Shown one piece after another: positions 9,035 through 18,911 of a stretch of DNA of 64,000 bases; position 1 is the stretch's first letter; each line of letters starts with the position of its first letter. This DNA comes from Salinimonas iocasae. GTDB lineage: Bacteria > Pseudomonadota > Gammaproteobacteria > Enterobacterales > Alteromonadaceae. The position numbers and the translations under genes are program-made. The notes below the pieces were generated by a model that saw nothing but the letters and a program-made list of their open reading frames with translations, was not told the DNA's origin and did no database searches. Location: NCBI RefSeq assembly GCF_006228385.1, contig NZ_CP039852.1:2372001-2436000 (forward strand). The letters run 5' to 3'.

Positions 9035-10061
9035 GGTTATTTGCCAGAGTAGTTGGTACAACCGTCAGAATAGCCCGCTGACCGATTGCCACATTTGCAT
9101 TGGGAAAGACGATGGCCTCACCATCCTGCTGGGCGATATATTCAGCGCCGCTCTCAGTGGCCAGCAGCGTACCCGCTTTAAAATCTGTAAAGTTAGGGGT
9201 ATCGTCGGCAAAATGTAACTTAAAATCGTCTTTATGCTTATTAATAACCTGATTGACGGTGTAAATATCTACCGTATCCAAATCAACCTCTGGCGCATAA
9301 TCTGCCTCCGTTAATAACGCAGTAATGGCAAGACGGGCATCTTCAAAACGTGACATGTCATTTTCACCAAAAGGTCTGACTTTACCCAGCTCAACAGTAA
9401 ATGCATGTGCCTGGTGTATGTGACTTGAATAATAGCTAAAGGTGGTGGTCGGGCTCTGACTCAGCAGAATCGTTTTGACGCCACAAGCTGCCAGAAAGGC
9501 GATTTGCGCTTTGCTGTGAGAGCGCTCATGTAAAAAGGGATAAACTGCAAATTTTTCGTTTTTTGACTCACGAATAGCGGTATGTAAATCGTAATGCAGG
9601 CGCTCGCCTTCAGCATCTTCAAAAAAGGCGGAAACCGCCTCTTCGAGCGCTTTGGCGCGATGGCGCTCATCGTTACAAAGTCCTTCACCCTGAGAGTGCG
9701 CGCCGCTGAACAGCCGATTCATATTTTCTTCTACAAAACGCTCAGCAATATCCATAGCCGGCAGATTGCCGAATAAAAAGAGGATGCGGTGAGCAGGTGT
9801 AAGGCTTTGCGTTAGTATATCGGCAACCCAGGCATCACATAATTCAATCGGCGCGGTTTCGTTTCCATGAACCCCGCAGGACAATACGATGCTTTTAACA
9901 GTATCTGCAGAATTTGCAGGTTCAAATGAGATAATGCCCGGCGCCTGAATATCTACCTTCACGCCATTATCCAGAAAAAACGACTGTGGATTGTCAAAAG
10001 AAGAAGGCTGAGTGCGTGAGCGATGTAAAAAATCGCCGGACTTAGTAAGCTCTGCTTGCAT
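9027..10061 (-). CDS. astE: Succinylglutamate desuccinylase
   Basis: A 344-residue zinc carboxypeptidase-like enzyme (M14 family, AstE/AspA clan) that releases succinate from N-succinylglutamate in the last step of the arginine succinyltransferase pathway. The metal motif CGVHGNETAPIEL is near residue 65, then NMNRLFSG and HYDLHTAIRES with the third ligand, and a C-terminal beta domain. No other ast genes are in the window, so astE stands apart from the rest of the pathway. It probably leads an operon with the HIT and ybjQ genes. Confidence 0.93.
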   Translation of the reverse strand: MQAELTKSGDFLHRSRTQPSSFDNPQSFFLDNGVKVDIQAPGIISFEPANSADTVKSIVLSCGVHGNETAPIELCDAWVADILTQSLTPAHRILFLFGNLPAMDIAERFVEENMNRLFSGAHSQGEGLCNDERHRAKALEEAVSAFFEDAEGERLHYDLHTAIRESKNEKFAVYPFLHERSHSKAQIAFLAACGVKTILLSQSPTTTFSYYSSHIHQAHAFTVELGKVRPFGENDMSRFEDARLAITALLTEADYAPEVDLDTVDIYTVNQVINKHKDDFKLHFADDTPNFTDFKAGTLLATESGAEYIAQQDGEAIVFPNANVAIGQRAILTVVPTTLANNHV

Positions 10062-10127
10062 GAAATTTTTAAATCGTTGTTTAAACCGATGCCAAGTCTA
10101 CCCAGATCCTTGTCTAAAAGCCAAATC

Positions 10128-11447
10128 CTACTGAGTTAACTTTTGCCGTAAAGGTGAACTCCCGATGATGATTTCCTGACGATACAGGGCTATGAAGTCG
10201 CGAAAAGATATGGCTTTTGAAAACAAAAATCCCTGCCCTTTGGTGACATTTAAATGTCTGAGTATATGCAAATGCGTAACAGACTCTATTCCCTCAGCAA
10301 CAACCTCGCAGCCTTTTGCCTCACCAATAAGGCAGGCAGCCTGAAGAATGGCTTCATTCATAGGGTCACGATGCAGTTGAAGTACGAAGGCTTTGTCGAC
10401 TTTCAGCGATGAGATAGGTAAGTCGCGAATGGCGGTAAGGTTCGAGTACCCCTTTCCAAAGTCATCAATTGCTACGCCCACGCCAATCTGGCGTAATCGT
10501 GTAATTTGCTCATTCACCATGGCCGAGTTAGACAGCGCGACATCTTCTGTCAGTTCAAGTTCCAGACGCGACGGATCCAGGTCAAAGTCGTGGCACAGGG
10601 ACTGAATATGAGGAATCAGTTGACTGTCGTATAGCTGGGTAGGTGAAATGTTCACAGACAGCGGAATAAAGATATGCTGCTTAGTCAGGTAACTCAGCGC
10701 GCAGCATGCCTGTTGCAGCGTCCAGTAGGCCAGCTCCCGCATCATTTGATAGGATTGGGCGGCCTGAATAATTGGCCCGGGCAATATGATGCCATCTGCC
10801 GGATGGTTCCACCGTAATAAACACTCTGCACCGATAATCTCAAGCGTCTGTAGATTGACCTTCGGCTGAAAATACAATTCCAGCTCGTGCTGACTGATTG
10901 CACGGTGCAAATCGGCCTTCAGGGCTACGCGTTGCCCTGTTTCAAAAACGGGCGACGAGGCACTGGCTATGGCAAACCGCTCGTAGCGGTTTTTTTTCGC
11001 CTGTCTAAGCGCGCTTTCGCCCTGCGTAATAAATGCAGATACACAAAAGCGCTTTTGCCGACCGACCACCGCGCCAATATGAAACTCAGCAAGAAATGTG
11101 TGTTCAGAGCAACTGACCGGTTTGGCAAAATGTGTGGTGAGCGCTTCAGCCCTTTGACGCATGGCACCCGAAGTAGTGTTTGAGGTAAACATGATGGCAA
11201 AGACATCGCCGTTCAGCCTGCCAAAAGCCGCGACATCATCAAAGAGACTGGATAAACGATTCGCTATTTGCAGTAAGAGACGATCGCCGGACACCTGGCT
11301 CATACTGGTACTGACATCAGAAAAACCCGCAATATCGACAATCAGCGCAGCGCACCGCTCACAGGAAAGGCCAACTGTCTCAGCGCGCTGAATAAAAGCA
11401 GTCCGGCCGGGGATGGCGCTGAGTGTTTTAAAAAGCGTACGCATCAT
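10128..11447 (-). CDS. EAL-domain phosphodiesterase with degenerate GGDEF domain
   Basis: A 439-residue protein. Residues about 30-165 resemble a GGDEF domain, but the signature is NGDVF (79-83), so diguanylate cyclase activity is unlikely. From about 185 an EAL domain follows with intact-looking motifs: ECL at 208-210, NISP, ELTE, DDFGKGYSN, KVDKAF and AEGIES. Cyclic-di-GMP hydrolysis is therefore plausible. There is no membrane segment or sensor domain. It is divergent from betB, with about 430 bases between. Confidence 0.9.
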   Translation of the reverse strand: MMRTLFKTLSAIPGRTAFIQRAETVGLSCERCAALIVDIAGFSDVSTSMSQVSGDRLLLQIANRLSSLFDDVAAFGRLNGDVFAIMFTSNTTSGAMRQRAEALTTHFAKPVSCSEHTFLAEFHIGAVVGRQKRFCVSAFITQGESALRQAKKNRYERFAIASASSPVFETGQRVALKADLHRAISQHELELYFQPKVNLQTLEIIGAECLLRWNHPADGIILPGPIIQAAQSYQMMRELAYWTLQQACCALSYLTKQHIFIPLSVNISPTQLYDSQLIPHIQSLCHDFDLDPSRLELELTEDVALSNSAMVNEQITRLRQIGVGVAIDDFGKGYSNLTAIRDLPISSLKVDKAFVLQLHRDPMNEAILQAACLIGEAKGCEVVAEGIESVTHLHILRHLNVTKGQGFLFSKAISFRDFIALYRQEIIIGSSPLRQKLTQ

Positions 11448-11877
11448 TAACTACTACAAACATGTTAAATTCTGATTGCCTTTCCAATTCTTAGGGCTAT
11501 TACCATAATGCCGGTACTGTTGAGTGTTTCTTTACGGATGTTTAGTGCGTTATTCTCGCGGTATTTACACTACCATGTTCAAAGAAAACACGCCTGCCAG
11601 TTGCACAAATTGTGCGCTAGTTTACTGCAAATCTTCAATTGTGCATATCAATGCGATTAATAGCTTTTGACTGCGACCAGCGACAGTGGAAGTTAGAGGG
11701 TCGCGTATTTGCTGATATTTTCCTTATATAAAAAGTGAGCCATTTAACACGCTGTTTTTGTATAAACGTTAAGTACTTATTTTCAGTTTACGAGATGGAC
11801 CATCGTTCACGCCCCTGAAGGAGTTGAGGCTGACTGAGCAAACTATTCCAAGCCTTAAATAAACGATGGAGTCACCT
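11448..11877. promoter_or_regulatory. Intergenic region upstream of betBA
   Basis: This 430-base region separates the EAL gene from betB. It contains a perfect odd palindrome GCACAA-A-TTGTGC at 11603-11615, a candidate operator, and AT-rich DNA at 11715-11790 that could hold the betB promoter. GGAG six bases before ATG 11878 is the betB ribosome site. I see no gene or terminator in it. Confidence 0.4.
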
Positions 11878-13341
11878 ATGAGCCTTCCCCGCTTACAGAA
11901 TTTCATTGACGGCCAGTTCATGGCAAACAAAAGCGGTGAAACAATTACTGTTTTGAATCCGGGTACCGGCGAAGCTATTTATGAAATAGAAGTCGCAGAT
12001 GAAACGGTCCAGCAGGCGGCAATCAAAAGTGCCAGATCGGCGTTTAAAGACTGGGCTGTCACCCCGGCCGTTGAGCGTGCTCGCATTTTGCATCGCGCCG
12101 CAGCCTTGCTCAGAGAGCATAATGATGAGCTTGCAAAGCATGAGGTACTGGATACCGGAAAACCTCTGCAGGAAGCCCGCGAAGTCGATGTGGTCACCGG
12201 TGCCGATGTCATCGAGTTTTTTGCATCTTTAGCCCCAACGCAGGTTGGCCAGCAGCAGGATTTAGGTGGCGATTTTTATTACACCCGCAAAGAGCCTTTA
12301 GGAATATGCGCGGGTATCGGTGCCTGGAACTACCCCATTCAGATTGCATGCTGGAAGTCAGCCCCTGCGCTGGCAGCCGGTAATGTAATGATATTCAAAC
12401 CCTCTGAAGAAACCCCTCGCGGTGCTATCGAGCTTGCTAAAATTTATATTGAAGCTGGCGTTCCTGCCGGCGTTTTCAATGTGGTAATTGGCGATGGAGA
12501 AGTCGGACAATGGCTTACTCAGCATGAAGACATTGAAAAAGTTTCGTTTACCGGTGAGGTCGCTACAGGCCGCAAGGTTGTAGAGTCTGCTGCCTCTACG
12601 CTTAAAGATGTCACTATGGAATTAGGGGGGAAATCGCCCCTTCTGGTTTTTGAGGATGCTGACATTTCCCAGGCTGTATCTGCAGCGATGCTGGGTAATT
12701 TCTTTACGCAGGGTGAAGTGTGTACCAATTGCACCAGAGTGTTTGTTCATGAAAGCGTTATGGATGCTTTTATGGACGAGTTGGTAGAACGTACCACAAA
12801 GAATATTCGTGCCGGCGATCCTATGGATCCTGATGTTAATTTCGGCGCGATGATTTCAAAGCCGCATCTTGATCTGGTTATGGACTATATCGAAAAAGGC
12901 AAGAAAGAAGGTGCGCGACTTGTCACCGGAGGTAACACCATATCGCCCGATGATGCAAAAGGGGGGTTTTTTGTTGAGCCTACCATCTTCGCAGACTGCA
13001 CAGACGATATGACCATTGTTAAAGAAGAAATATTTGGCCCGGTAATGAGTGTGCTGTCGTTTCGCGATGAAGATGAAGCAATCCGCCGTGCAAATAATAC
13101 CCCACTGGGACTGGCAGCCGGTGTGATGACTCAGAATGTTACCCGAGCCCATCGGGTCATCCACCAGCTTCAGGCCGGAATTTGCTGGGTAAACAGCTGG
13201 GGGGCGTCGCCGGCCGAAATGCCGGTTGGCGGTTACAAGATGTCCGGGATAGGACGTGAAAACGGCATCGAGACACTAAATCAATATACCCAGACAAAGT
13301 CTGTTTATATGGGCATGGTTGAACTGGAAAGTCCGTTCTGA
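11878..13341 (+). CDS. betB: Betaine aldehyde dehydrogenase
   Basis: A 487-residue NAD(P)-dependent aldehyde dehydrogenase that oxidises betaine aldehyde to glycine betaine, an osmoprotectant. Visible signatures are [28 protein letters not shown], the catalytic Glu in [10 protein letters not shown] and the catalytic Cys in [12 protein letters not shown] 11878 is preferred over 11866 because GGAG lies six bases upstream. Nine bases separate it from betA, so the two steps from choline are encoded in one transcript. The usual betI repressor gene is not adjacent. Confidence 0.95.
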   Translation: MSLPRLQNFIDGQFMANKSGETITVLNPGTGEAIYEIEVADETVQQAAIKSARSAFKDWAVTPAVERARILHRAAALLREHNDELAKHEVLDTGKPLQEAREVDVVTGADVIEFFASLAPTQVGQQQDLGGDFYYTRKEPLGICAGIGAWNYPIQIACWKSAPALAAGNVMIFKPSEETPRGAIELAKIYIEAGVPAGVFNVVIGDGEVGQWLTQHEDIEKVSFTGEVATGRKVVESAASTLKDVTMELGGKSPLLVFEDADISQAVSAAMLGNFFTQGEVCTNCTRVFVHESVMDAFMDELVERTTKNIRAGDPMDPDVNFGAMISKPHLDLVMDYIEKGKKEGARLVTGGNTISPDDAKGGFFVEPTIFADCTDDMTIVKEEIFGPVMSVLSFRDEDEAIRRANNTPLGLAAGVMTQNVTRAHRVIHQLQAGICWVNSWGASPAEMPVGGYKMSGIGRENGIETLNQYTQTKSVYMGMVELESPF

Positions 13342-13350
13342 GGAGCGAAA

Positions 13351-15030
13351 ATGGAAACGTTTGATTATATCGTTGTAGGCGCCGGTTCGGCCGGTTGTGT
13401 ACTGGCAAATCGACTGTCTGCAGATAGCAATAATCAGGTTTTGCTGATTGAAACCGGCGGCAGCGATAAAAGTATTTTCATCAAAATGCCCACGGCACTT
13501 TCAATCCCAATGAATACCGAAAAGTACGCCTGGCAGTTCTACACCGAAGAAGAACCTTATCTGAATAACCGCAAAATGCATTGCCCCCGGGGTAAGGTAT
13601 TGGGGGGCTCATCCTCCATCAACGGCATGGTCTATGTGCGGGGACATGCCAGAGACTTTGATGAATGGGAGCAAGCCGGTGCCAAAGGCTGGGACTATCA
13701 GCATTGCCTACCCTACTTTAAACGTGCCGAGCAGTGGTACATGGGTGGTGACGAATATCGCGGTGGTGAAGGCCCACTGGGCACCAATAACGGTAACGAG
13801 ATGAAAAACCCGTTGTATAAAACGTTTATCGAAGCCGGCAAACAGGCCGGTTACGCTGAAACGTTTGATTATAACGGCGCGCAGCAGGAAGGCTTCGGGC
13901 CGATGCACATGACCGTTAAGGACGGCGAGCGCTGCTCGTCATCCCGGGCCTACCTCGACCCGATTAAAGACAGAGAAAATCTTACTATTGTTACCCATGC
14001 TACTGTGCACAAGGTACTGCTTGATGGTAAACGCGCCACGGGTGTGCGCTACCAGGATGGCGACGATATGTTCGATGTGTCTGCCAGTAAAAAAGTGATT
14101 CTGAGTGCCGGCTCTATCGGCTCTCCTCATCTACTGCAATTGTCAGGTATTGGTGATAAAACCCATTTAGCAAAAGCGGGTATTGAATGCGTTCACCACC
14201 TGCCGGGGGTCGGTGAAAACTTACAGGATCATTTGGAGTTTTACTTTCAGTTTCGATGTAAGCAGCCTGTCAGCCTTAACAGTGAACTGGGCATGGTATC
14301 AAAAGGGCTTATCGGGGCGCGCTGGATGATGTTTAAATCCGGTCTCGGTGCAACTAATCATTTTGAGTCATGTGGGTTTATCCGCTCTAAAGCAGGCGTT
14401 GAATGGCCCGATTTGCAGTATCATTTCTTACCCGCAGCTATTCGCTATGATGGTAAAAGTGCTTTTGATGGGGACGGCTTTCAGGTACATATTGGCCACA
14501 ATAAGCCACGAAGCCGCGGTTTTGTAAGAGCGAAAACGGCCAGCGTGGATGATGCACCCGCTATTCAGTTTAATTACCTGCAACATCAGGATGATATTGA
14601 GGGATTCAGAGCCTGCGTTCGGCTAACCAGAGAAATTATCGGGCAGTCGGCTTTTGATGAGTACCGTGGCGAAGAAATTCAGCCAGGCGAGGATGTACAA
14701 TCTGATGAGCAAATAGATGCGTTTGTCAGAGAGGCAGTGGAAAGTGCTTACCATCCCTCCTGCACGTGTAAAATGGGTGAGGATGAAATGGCTGTGGTGG
14801 ATTCCCAGACGCGGGTGCATGGCATTGAAAACCTCCATGTCGTTGATTCATCGGTTTTTCCAACTATACCTAATGGCAATCTTAACGCACCAACCATCAT
14901 GGTGGCAGAAAAAGCGGCAGACCATATTCTGGGCAATGCATTGCTGCCGGTAGAAAATGTACCTGTTGTGGAAGAACAAAACTGGCAGAGCACACAGCGT
15001 AGTCAGTCGTTGTCAGCTTCAAAGCCATAG
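13351..15030 (+). CDS. betA: Choline dehydrogenase
   Basis: A 559-residue GMC-family flavoprotein, oxidising choline to betaine aldehyde. The FAD-binding motif [14 protein letters not shown] is at the N-terminus. GMC signatures [18 protein letters not shown] and [17 protein letters not shown] are present, and the active-site His is in [13 protein letters not shown]. It ends with the family [19 protein letters not shown] followed by a short variable tail. Its ribosome site is GAGGAG. It functions with BetB in osmoprotectant synthesis. Confidence 0.95.
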   Translation: METFDYIVVGAGSAGCVLANRLSADSNNQVLLIETGGSDKSIFIKMPTALSIPMNTEKYAWQFYTEEEPYLNNRKMHCPRGKVLGGSSSINGMVYVRGHARDFDEWEQAGAKGWDYQHCLPYFKRAEQWYMGGDEYRGGEGPLGTNNGNEMKNPLYKTFIEAGKQAGYAETFDYNGAQQEGFGPMHMTVKDGERCSSSRAYLDPIKDRENLTIVTHATVHKVLLDGKRATGVRYQDGDDMFDVSASKKVILSAGSIGSPHLLQLSGIGDKTHLAKAGIECVHHLPGVGENLQDHLEFYFQFRCKQPVSLNSELGMVSKGLIGARWMMFKSGLGATNHFESCGFIRSKAGVEWPDLQYHFLPAAIRYDGKSAFDGDGFQVHIGHNKPRSRGFVRAKTASVDDAPAIQFNYLQHQDDIEGFRACVRLTREIIGQSAFDEYRGEEIQPGEDVQSDEQIDAFVREAVESAYHPSCTCKMGEDEMAVVDSQTRVHGIENLHVVDSSVFPTIPNGNLNAPTIMVAEKAADHILGNALLPVENVPVVEEQNWQSTQRSQSLSASKP

Positions 15031-15183
15031 ACTGATTATCAACAGCCACGTAGTAAATTAAGTCGTACCGCGGTCGTCCGAATAGCAGAAAAGCGCCCCG
15101 CTAATCTGCTATGGCCGCGCGAAGCTTTAGTATTGTGCCGTCCACTCCCCGGTCGTCGCAACCCGGCAGTCCCTCTAATTTCA

Positions 15184-15220
15184 ACCGTGCAGAAGGCAGC
15201 TTCTGCACGGTACTTTCTCT
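15184..15220 (+). terminator. Probable terminator of betBA
   Basis: A perfect 12-bp stem (ACCGTGCAGAAG at 15184-15195 and its complement at 15200-15211) with a GCAG loop is followed by T-rich ACTTTCTCT. It lies about 150 bases past the betA stop; the T-tract is modest. The rest of 15031-15303 shows no gene. Confidence 0.6.
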
Positions 15221-15303
15221 GTAGGCAGGCCGTGCACCTGCATTGCTTCCTTGCACGAACACTAACCGTTGTTGTTTAACCTAAACCATACGGGGATAGA
15301 ACA

Positions 15304-16008
15304 ATGAAAACAACGAAGATCATGAAACTGGCTTGTACAGGTATGCTGCTATCATGCCTGCCTGCACAGGCAGACTGGTCCAGCACAGTTACGGTAGCGT
15401 CAGACTATATGTTCAACGGGGTCAGTCAGACCCGCAATGATCCGGCCCTGCAGGCAAGCCTCGACTATGCAGCTAACCAGGGGATCTACCTGGGTGCCTG
15501 GACATCAAATGTCGACTTTGGTGGCGAAACCGAACAGGAACTGGACTTTTACGCGGGTCAGTTCCGGCAATTATCTGAAGCATGGACACTGGATTATGGC
15601 ATCGCTTATTACACCTATCTGGGCGACTCTTCTTCCAGCGATTTTAACTATCCGGAAGTTTGGGCAAAATTCGGATATACCTGGGACTGGGGGGTGACCG
15701 AGTTTAATGGCTGGTACTCTTGGGATTACTTTGGCTATGGAGGCAGTCATGTTATTGGCATGCTTGCTCACACATTCACACTGGCTGAGAATCACGCTAT
15801 CAGAATCAATGTTGATACCTCCAACTCATTAGACGGCGATCGCTGGCTGTGGAATGGTAATGAAAAGTCCTATGTTCATTACCGTATTGCCTATCAGACA
15901 AGCTGGAAAGGATTTCAGTTCGAACTGGCAGCTGAAGATACTACGCTGGATCGTAATACTGCCGATGAGCGAATCGTAGCCAGTGTTAGCCGGACGTTTT
16001 CATTTTAG
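15304..16008 (+). CDS. TorF-family putative porin (TIGR02001-like)
   Basis: A 234-residue outer-membrane protein. A signal peptide (MKTTKIMKLACTGMLLSCLP, cleavage likely after AQA) is followed by DWSSTVTVASDYMFNGVSQT, the start motif of the TIGR02001/TorF family. The rest alternates aromatic and polar residues as in a beta barrel and ends with the C-terminal aromatic signature SVSRTFSF. Its cargo is unknown. It follows betBA after a terminator and probably has its own promoter. Confidence 0.85.
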   Translation: MKTTKIMKLACTGMLLSCLPAQADWSSTVTVASDYMFNGVSQTRNDPALQASLDYAANQGIYLGAWTSNVDFGGETEQELDFYAGQFRQLSEAWTLDYGIAYYTYLGDSSSSDFNYPEVWAKFGYTWDWGVTEFNGWYSWDYFGYGGSHVIGMLAHTFTLAENHAIRINVDTSNSLDGDRWLWNGNEKSYVHYRIAYQTSWKGFQFELAAEDTTLDRNTADERIVASVSRTFSF

Positions 16009-16205
16009 CTGCCAGGGAGGTTTTATATTGTTTACGGCATCAGGCTTAATGCTGTTGCCTCAGGCTTCGCTGTTCAGTTTATGTTTTTCAGCGAAGTAGT
16101 AATGTTCTGAACCGCCCTTTATCGCAAATAAACCTTTGGCAATTGAAAAATAGTGATAAGCTGAGATTTAAAATAAGGAATTTTAAATACTTTGCAGGAG
16201 GCAAA

Positions 16206-17033
16206 ATGAAACATGTAGTAACGTTATTGGTGGTGGCTGTCGCCTTTGTCGCTGGCTATTTCACCGGCCAAACTTCTGGGCATGACAACAGTTCGACCGA
16301 GCAAACTGTCGCTCAACTGGATAAGCAATCCCCACCAGAATCTGTTAACTCAGCAGCACTGCCACAATCGGCGCCTGCTGTAAAAGCAGAAACCAAACCC
16401 TCTGAGCAGCAGACATCGTCACCTGCAGCAATTGTGTCCAATTATTCATCCGACGTCGCTTCTGGCTCGGCCTCTGCCTCTGGGCAGGTTGTTGCAAATA
16501 CAACACCTGACGATCTTCGTAATGATGTATCTAAGGACGTACAGCGCGAGCAAGCGGCTATGAATTATCCCGTGGCGCAGGAAGAGCTGGAACACTGGAG
16601 CGATAAACATAAATCTGAATTAAAAGCCTATATGGACGCCAATCTGGGCCAGGCATCCGACTTTATGTTTGAAAAGATACTCGAGGAAAATGATTTACTC
16701 GATAGCCCGCTGGCCAGCGATACGATTGAAGACGATCTGGCGTGGCGACATAACATGGAACAACAACTCAATGATTTGATCTGGTCACTGAATACTGACG
16801 AGACGTTATCAATAGAGAATCTGGTCTGTATCCAAAAGCAATGCGAAATTACGCTGATGGCTTCAAAGCCTCACTCAGTAACCAGAATGTATATGGAGAT
16901 CACGTCCCGTACTGACCAGTTGGGTATTAATAAAAACTCACCTGCGCCAATATCACTGATGCTTGAGGATGAGAATTTCTGGATGTATATGCGTTTGAAG
17001 TTTTCCGGGAACCCCAACACCGCCAATAACTAG
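16206..17033 (+). CDS. Hypothetical membrane-anchored protein
   Basis: A 275-residue protein that I do not recognise. It has an N-terminal membrane helix (KHVVTLLVVAVAFVAGYFTG), then a Ser/Ala/Gln/Pro-rich linker to about residue 100. A C-terminal globular part (from about 115) follows, with an acidic helix region and a CIQKQCEITLMAS segment that may form a disulphide. Topology is probably periplasmic, anchored by the N-terminus. ATG 16206 has an AGGAGG ribosome site; the longer frame from 16143 does not. Function unknown. Confidence 0.75.
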   Translation: MKHVVTLLVVAVAFVAGYFTGQTSGHDNSSTEQTVAQLDKQSPPESVNSAALPQSAPAVKAETKPSEQQTSSPAAIVSNYSSDVASGSASASGQVVANTTPDDLRNDVSKDVQREQAAMNYPVAQEELEHWSDKHKSELKAYMDANLGQASDFMFEKILEENDLLDSPLASDTIEDDLAWRHNMEQQLNDLIWSLNTDETLSIENLVCIQKQCEITLMASKPHSVTRMYMEITSRTDQLGINKNSPAPISLMLEDENFWMYMRLKFSGNPNTANN

Positions 17034-17043
17034 TCAATACGCA

Positions 17044-17877
17044 TTAATAAGGAGAAGTAGACAAGCACGCCTGCTTCTCTTTTGCTGTTGCATTGCGCAT
17101 AAAGTTTACTTGCTCCTCATCGTGGCTAAATGCTACCAGCCCCATTTTTTCAAATGTTTTCAGCCAGCCATACATGGGGAAAAAACCGTGTTTTTGTTTA
17201 AACAAATTTGCATTTGCGCAAATATCTTCGGTGTAATTAACCGGTGGGCTATATTTCGTATGATACTGATGCAGTATATCGTCATCGATAAATATCAATG
17301 AAATAGCGGCCGAATCGAAACGCCTCGCAAAGTCTGTGTCCTCTGCTCCATAACCGCAAAACGCTTCATCAAAGCCACCAACACGCCGAAATATGGTTTT
17401 CCTGATGGCAAAAACCAGCGACCAGAAATGCTTATAACACACTGCCGTGTTACCCGGCAGCGCTTGCTGTTTAGGGTGCGCAACGCTCTTATCAAATAAC
17501 CGCGCATAGTTGCCATGATTCGGCAAGTGTGAGAGGTACCTGGCTCTGGCTGAGACAACCACCTGAGCACTCAGCGCAGACAACAAAGTTTCAAACAAGG
17601 TTTGGCTGCAAATACAGTCTATATCTAAAAATACAACATTTTCCTGTGTAGCTGCGGCCATTCCCTTATTCCGCGCTTTTGCCAGAGGCAGCCCTTGTTC
17701 GCTCATTTTAAGAACATTGATATGCAGATTTAGGTTCGAAGGAGCCTGCCAGGCTTCATCATCCATTTTAACTACAATAATTTCCTGCGGAATACGGGTG
17801 CTGTCAGATACTGCTTCCAACAGATTATTAAGTTGCTGATAGCGCCCCTTTACCAGAGTGACCAGAGAAAATGTCAT
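17044..17877 (-). CDS. Family 2 glycosyltransferase
   Basis: A 277-residue GT-A fold transferase. The N-terminus (SLVTLVKGRYQQLNNLLEAV) is the nucleotide-sugar entry typical of GT2. VVFLDIDCICS supplies the DxD-like metal motif and GGFDEAFCGYGAEDTDFARR is the conserved C-terminal galactosyltransferase-type motif. It is the last gene of a five-transferase minus-strand run; its ATG abuts the stop of the previous gene. The sugar and acceptor are unknown. Confidence 0.87.
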   Translation of the reverse strand: MTFSLVTLVKGRYQQLNNLLEAVSDSTRIPQEIIVVKMDDEAWQAPSNLNLHINVLKMSEQGLPLAKARNKGMAAATQENVVFLDIDCICSQTLFETLLSALSAQVVVSARARYLSHLPNHGNYARLFDKSVAHPKQQALPGNTAVCYKHFWSLVFAIRKTIFRRVGGFDEAFCGYGAEDTDFARRFDSAAISLIFIDDDILHQYHTKYSPPVNYTEDICANANLFKQKHGFFPMYGWLKTFEKMGLVAFSHDEEQVNFMRNATAKEKQACLSTSPY

Positions 17878-18911
17878 TAGAGCGTTTCCGTAATTAGCTG
17901 TTTGAACTCAGCCGCGGCACTGGGGTTATGCAGTGGCTGAAGCGCTGGTGGGGGTGCGTTGATCGCGTCTTCGACCAGTTCAATAAGATGTTTACTGTTG
18001 TTACCGGCCTGTTCGGGCAGGCAGTAGCGCCCTGCTCCTGCCTGCTGAATCATGATCGCTTTCGCCTCCTGTTCGCTATATGGACGCGGCTCGGGGATCA
18101 GAATGAGCTTTTTATTCAAATAAACCAGCTCAGAAATCAGATTGTTACCGGCGCTGCAGATAACAATATTGCCGACAATTGCACTTCCTACATTATCGGT
18201 GGAACCGAGTATGTGTATATTGTCGGAAAAGGGTACATCTTCAGGCCACTCCCCCACTACATTAACTGTAAATCCGTTTTGAGCAAGATGTTCGGATATA
18301 GCGCATCGAAGTTTAGTATCGCCAACCAGTACAGTAATAACTCGTGGCTGTGTTACGTCAACACGTGCAGTCTGACCAAAAAAGCCGAGGTAGTGCGTTT
18401 TACTCAGATGGCCGTAATCCTTAAGCTCCAGAGACTGAGGGTATGGTGCATACAGCGATTCTGCGCACTCATAGGCAAAAACCTGTGTAGGATCCTGCCC
18501 GGTGTAACCGGAATGTCGCTGCATGACTACTTTTACCCCGCATTGTCTGGCGAGTATAGTAAGCTCGGCGGATACATCGCTGATAAATAAATCGATATTC
18601 TGATTTACCAGCAATGTACAAAAGTACTGACTACGCGCTGCAGCTTCTTTATAAAAGCCTATACCTTCAAAGGCGCGGTCAAAAGTACGCTTTACAGAGG
18701 GAGAATTTGACGGCCATTTGGATGGTAAGATGAAAACACGGCTATTGGGGAAGTGGGTATTCAGCGCTGATGCCATCGCGTCAGTACCCGCTAAAAAGCT
18801 TACCTTTGCGATTCGCTCTATTGCGGGTATTAACGTACACATCCGCTTAAGGTGCCCTGTGCCGTGGTGATGGACATAGACCAGTATGTGCTTATTCGGA
18901 CACGCGTGCAT
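17877..18911 (-). CDS. GT-B glycosyltransferase, MurG/GT28-like
   Basis: A protein of about 344 residues with a GT-B arrangement. The N-terminal YVHHHGTGHLKRMCTLIPAI has the glycine/His loop of GT28-type enzymes. The C-terminal domain has VICSAGNNLISELVYLNKKLILIPEPRPYSEQEAKA, matching the UDP-sugar binding motif of MurG-like proteins (given here in part by key residues GNN, E, P and EQ). I chose the ATG at 18911, with GAGG six bases upstream. It overlaps the preceding gene by 20 bases, implying translational coupling. Confidence 0.8.
   Translation of the reverse strand: MHACPNKHILVYVHHHGTGHLKRMCTLIPAIERIAKVSFLAGTDAMASALNTHFPNSRVFILPSKWPSNSPSVKRTFDRAFEGIGFYKEAAARSQYFCTLLVNQNIDLFISDVSAELTILARQCGVKVVMQRHSGYTGQDPTQVFAYECAESLYAPYPQSLELKDYGHLSKTHYLGFFGQTARVDVTQPRVITVLVGDTKLRCAISEHLAQNGFTVNVVGEWPEDVPFSDNIHILGSTDNVGSAIVGNIVICSAGNNLISELVYLNKKLILIPEPRPYSEQEAKAIMIQQAGAGRYCLPEQAGNNSKHLIELVEDAINAPPPALQPLHNPSAAAEFKQLITETL

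Noticed and set aside
16068..16100. Hairpin after the TorF-type porin gene
   Set aside because: CTTCGCTG and CAGCGAAG can pair, but the loop is long and no T-tract follows, so I did not list it as a terminator.
17928..18590. 220-codon plus-strand open frame
   Set aside because: It is antisense to the GT28-like gene, whose own frame has clear family motifs.
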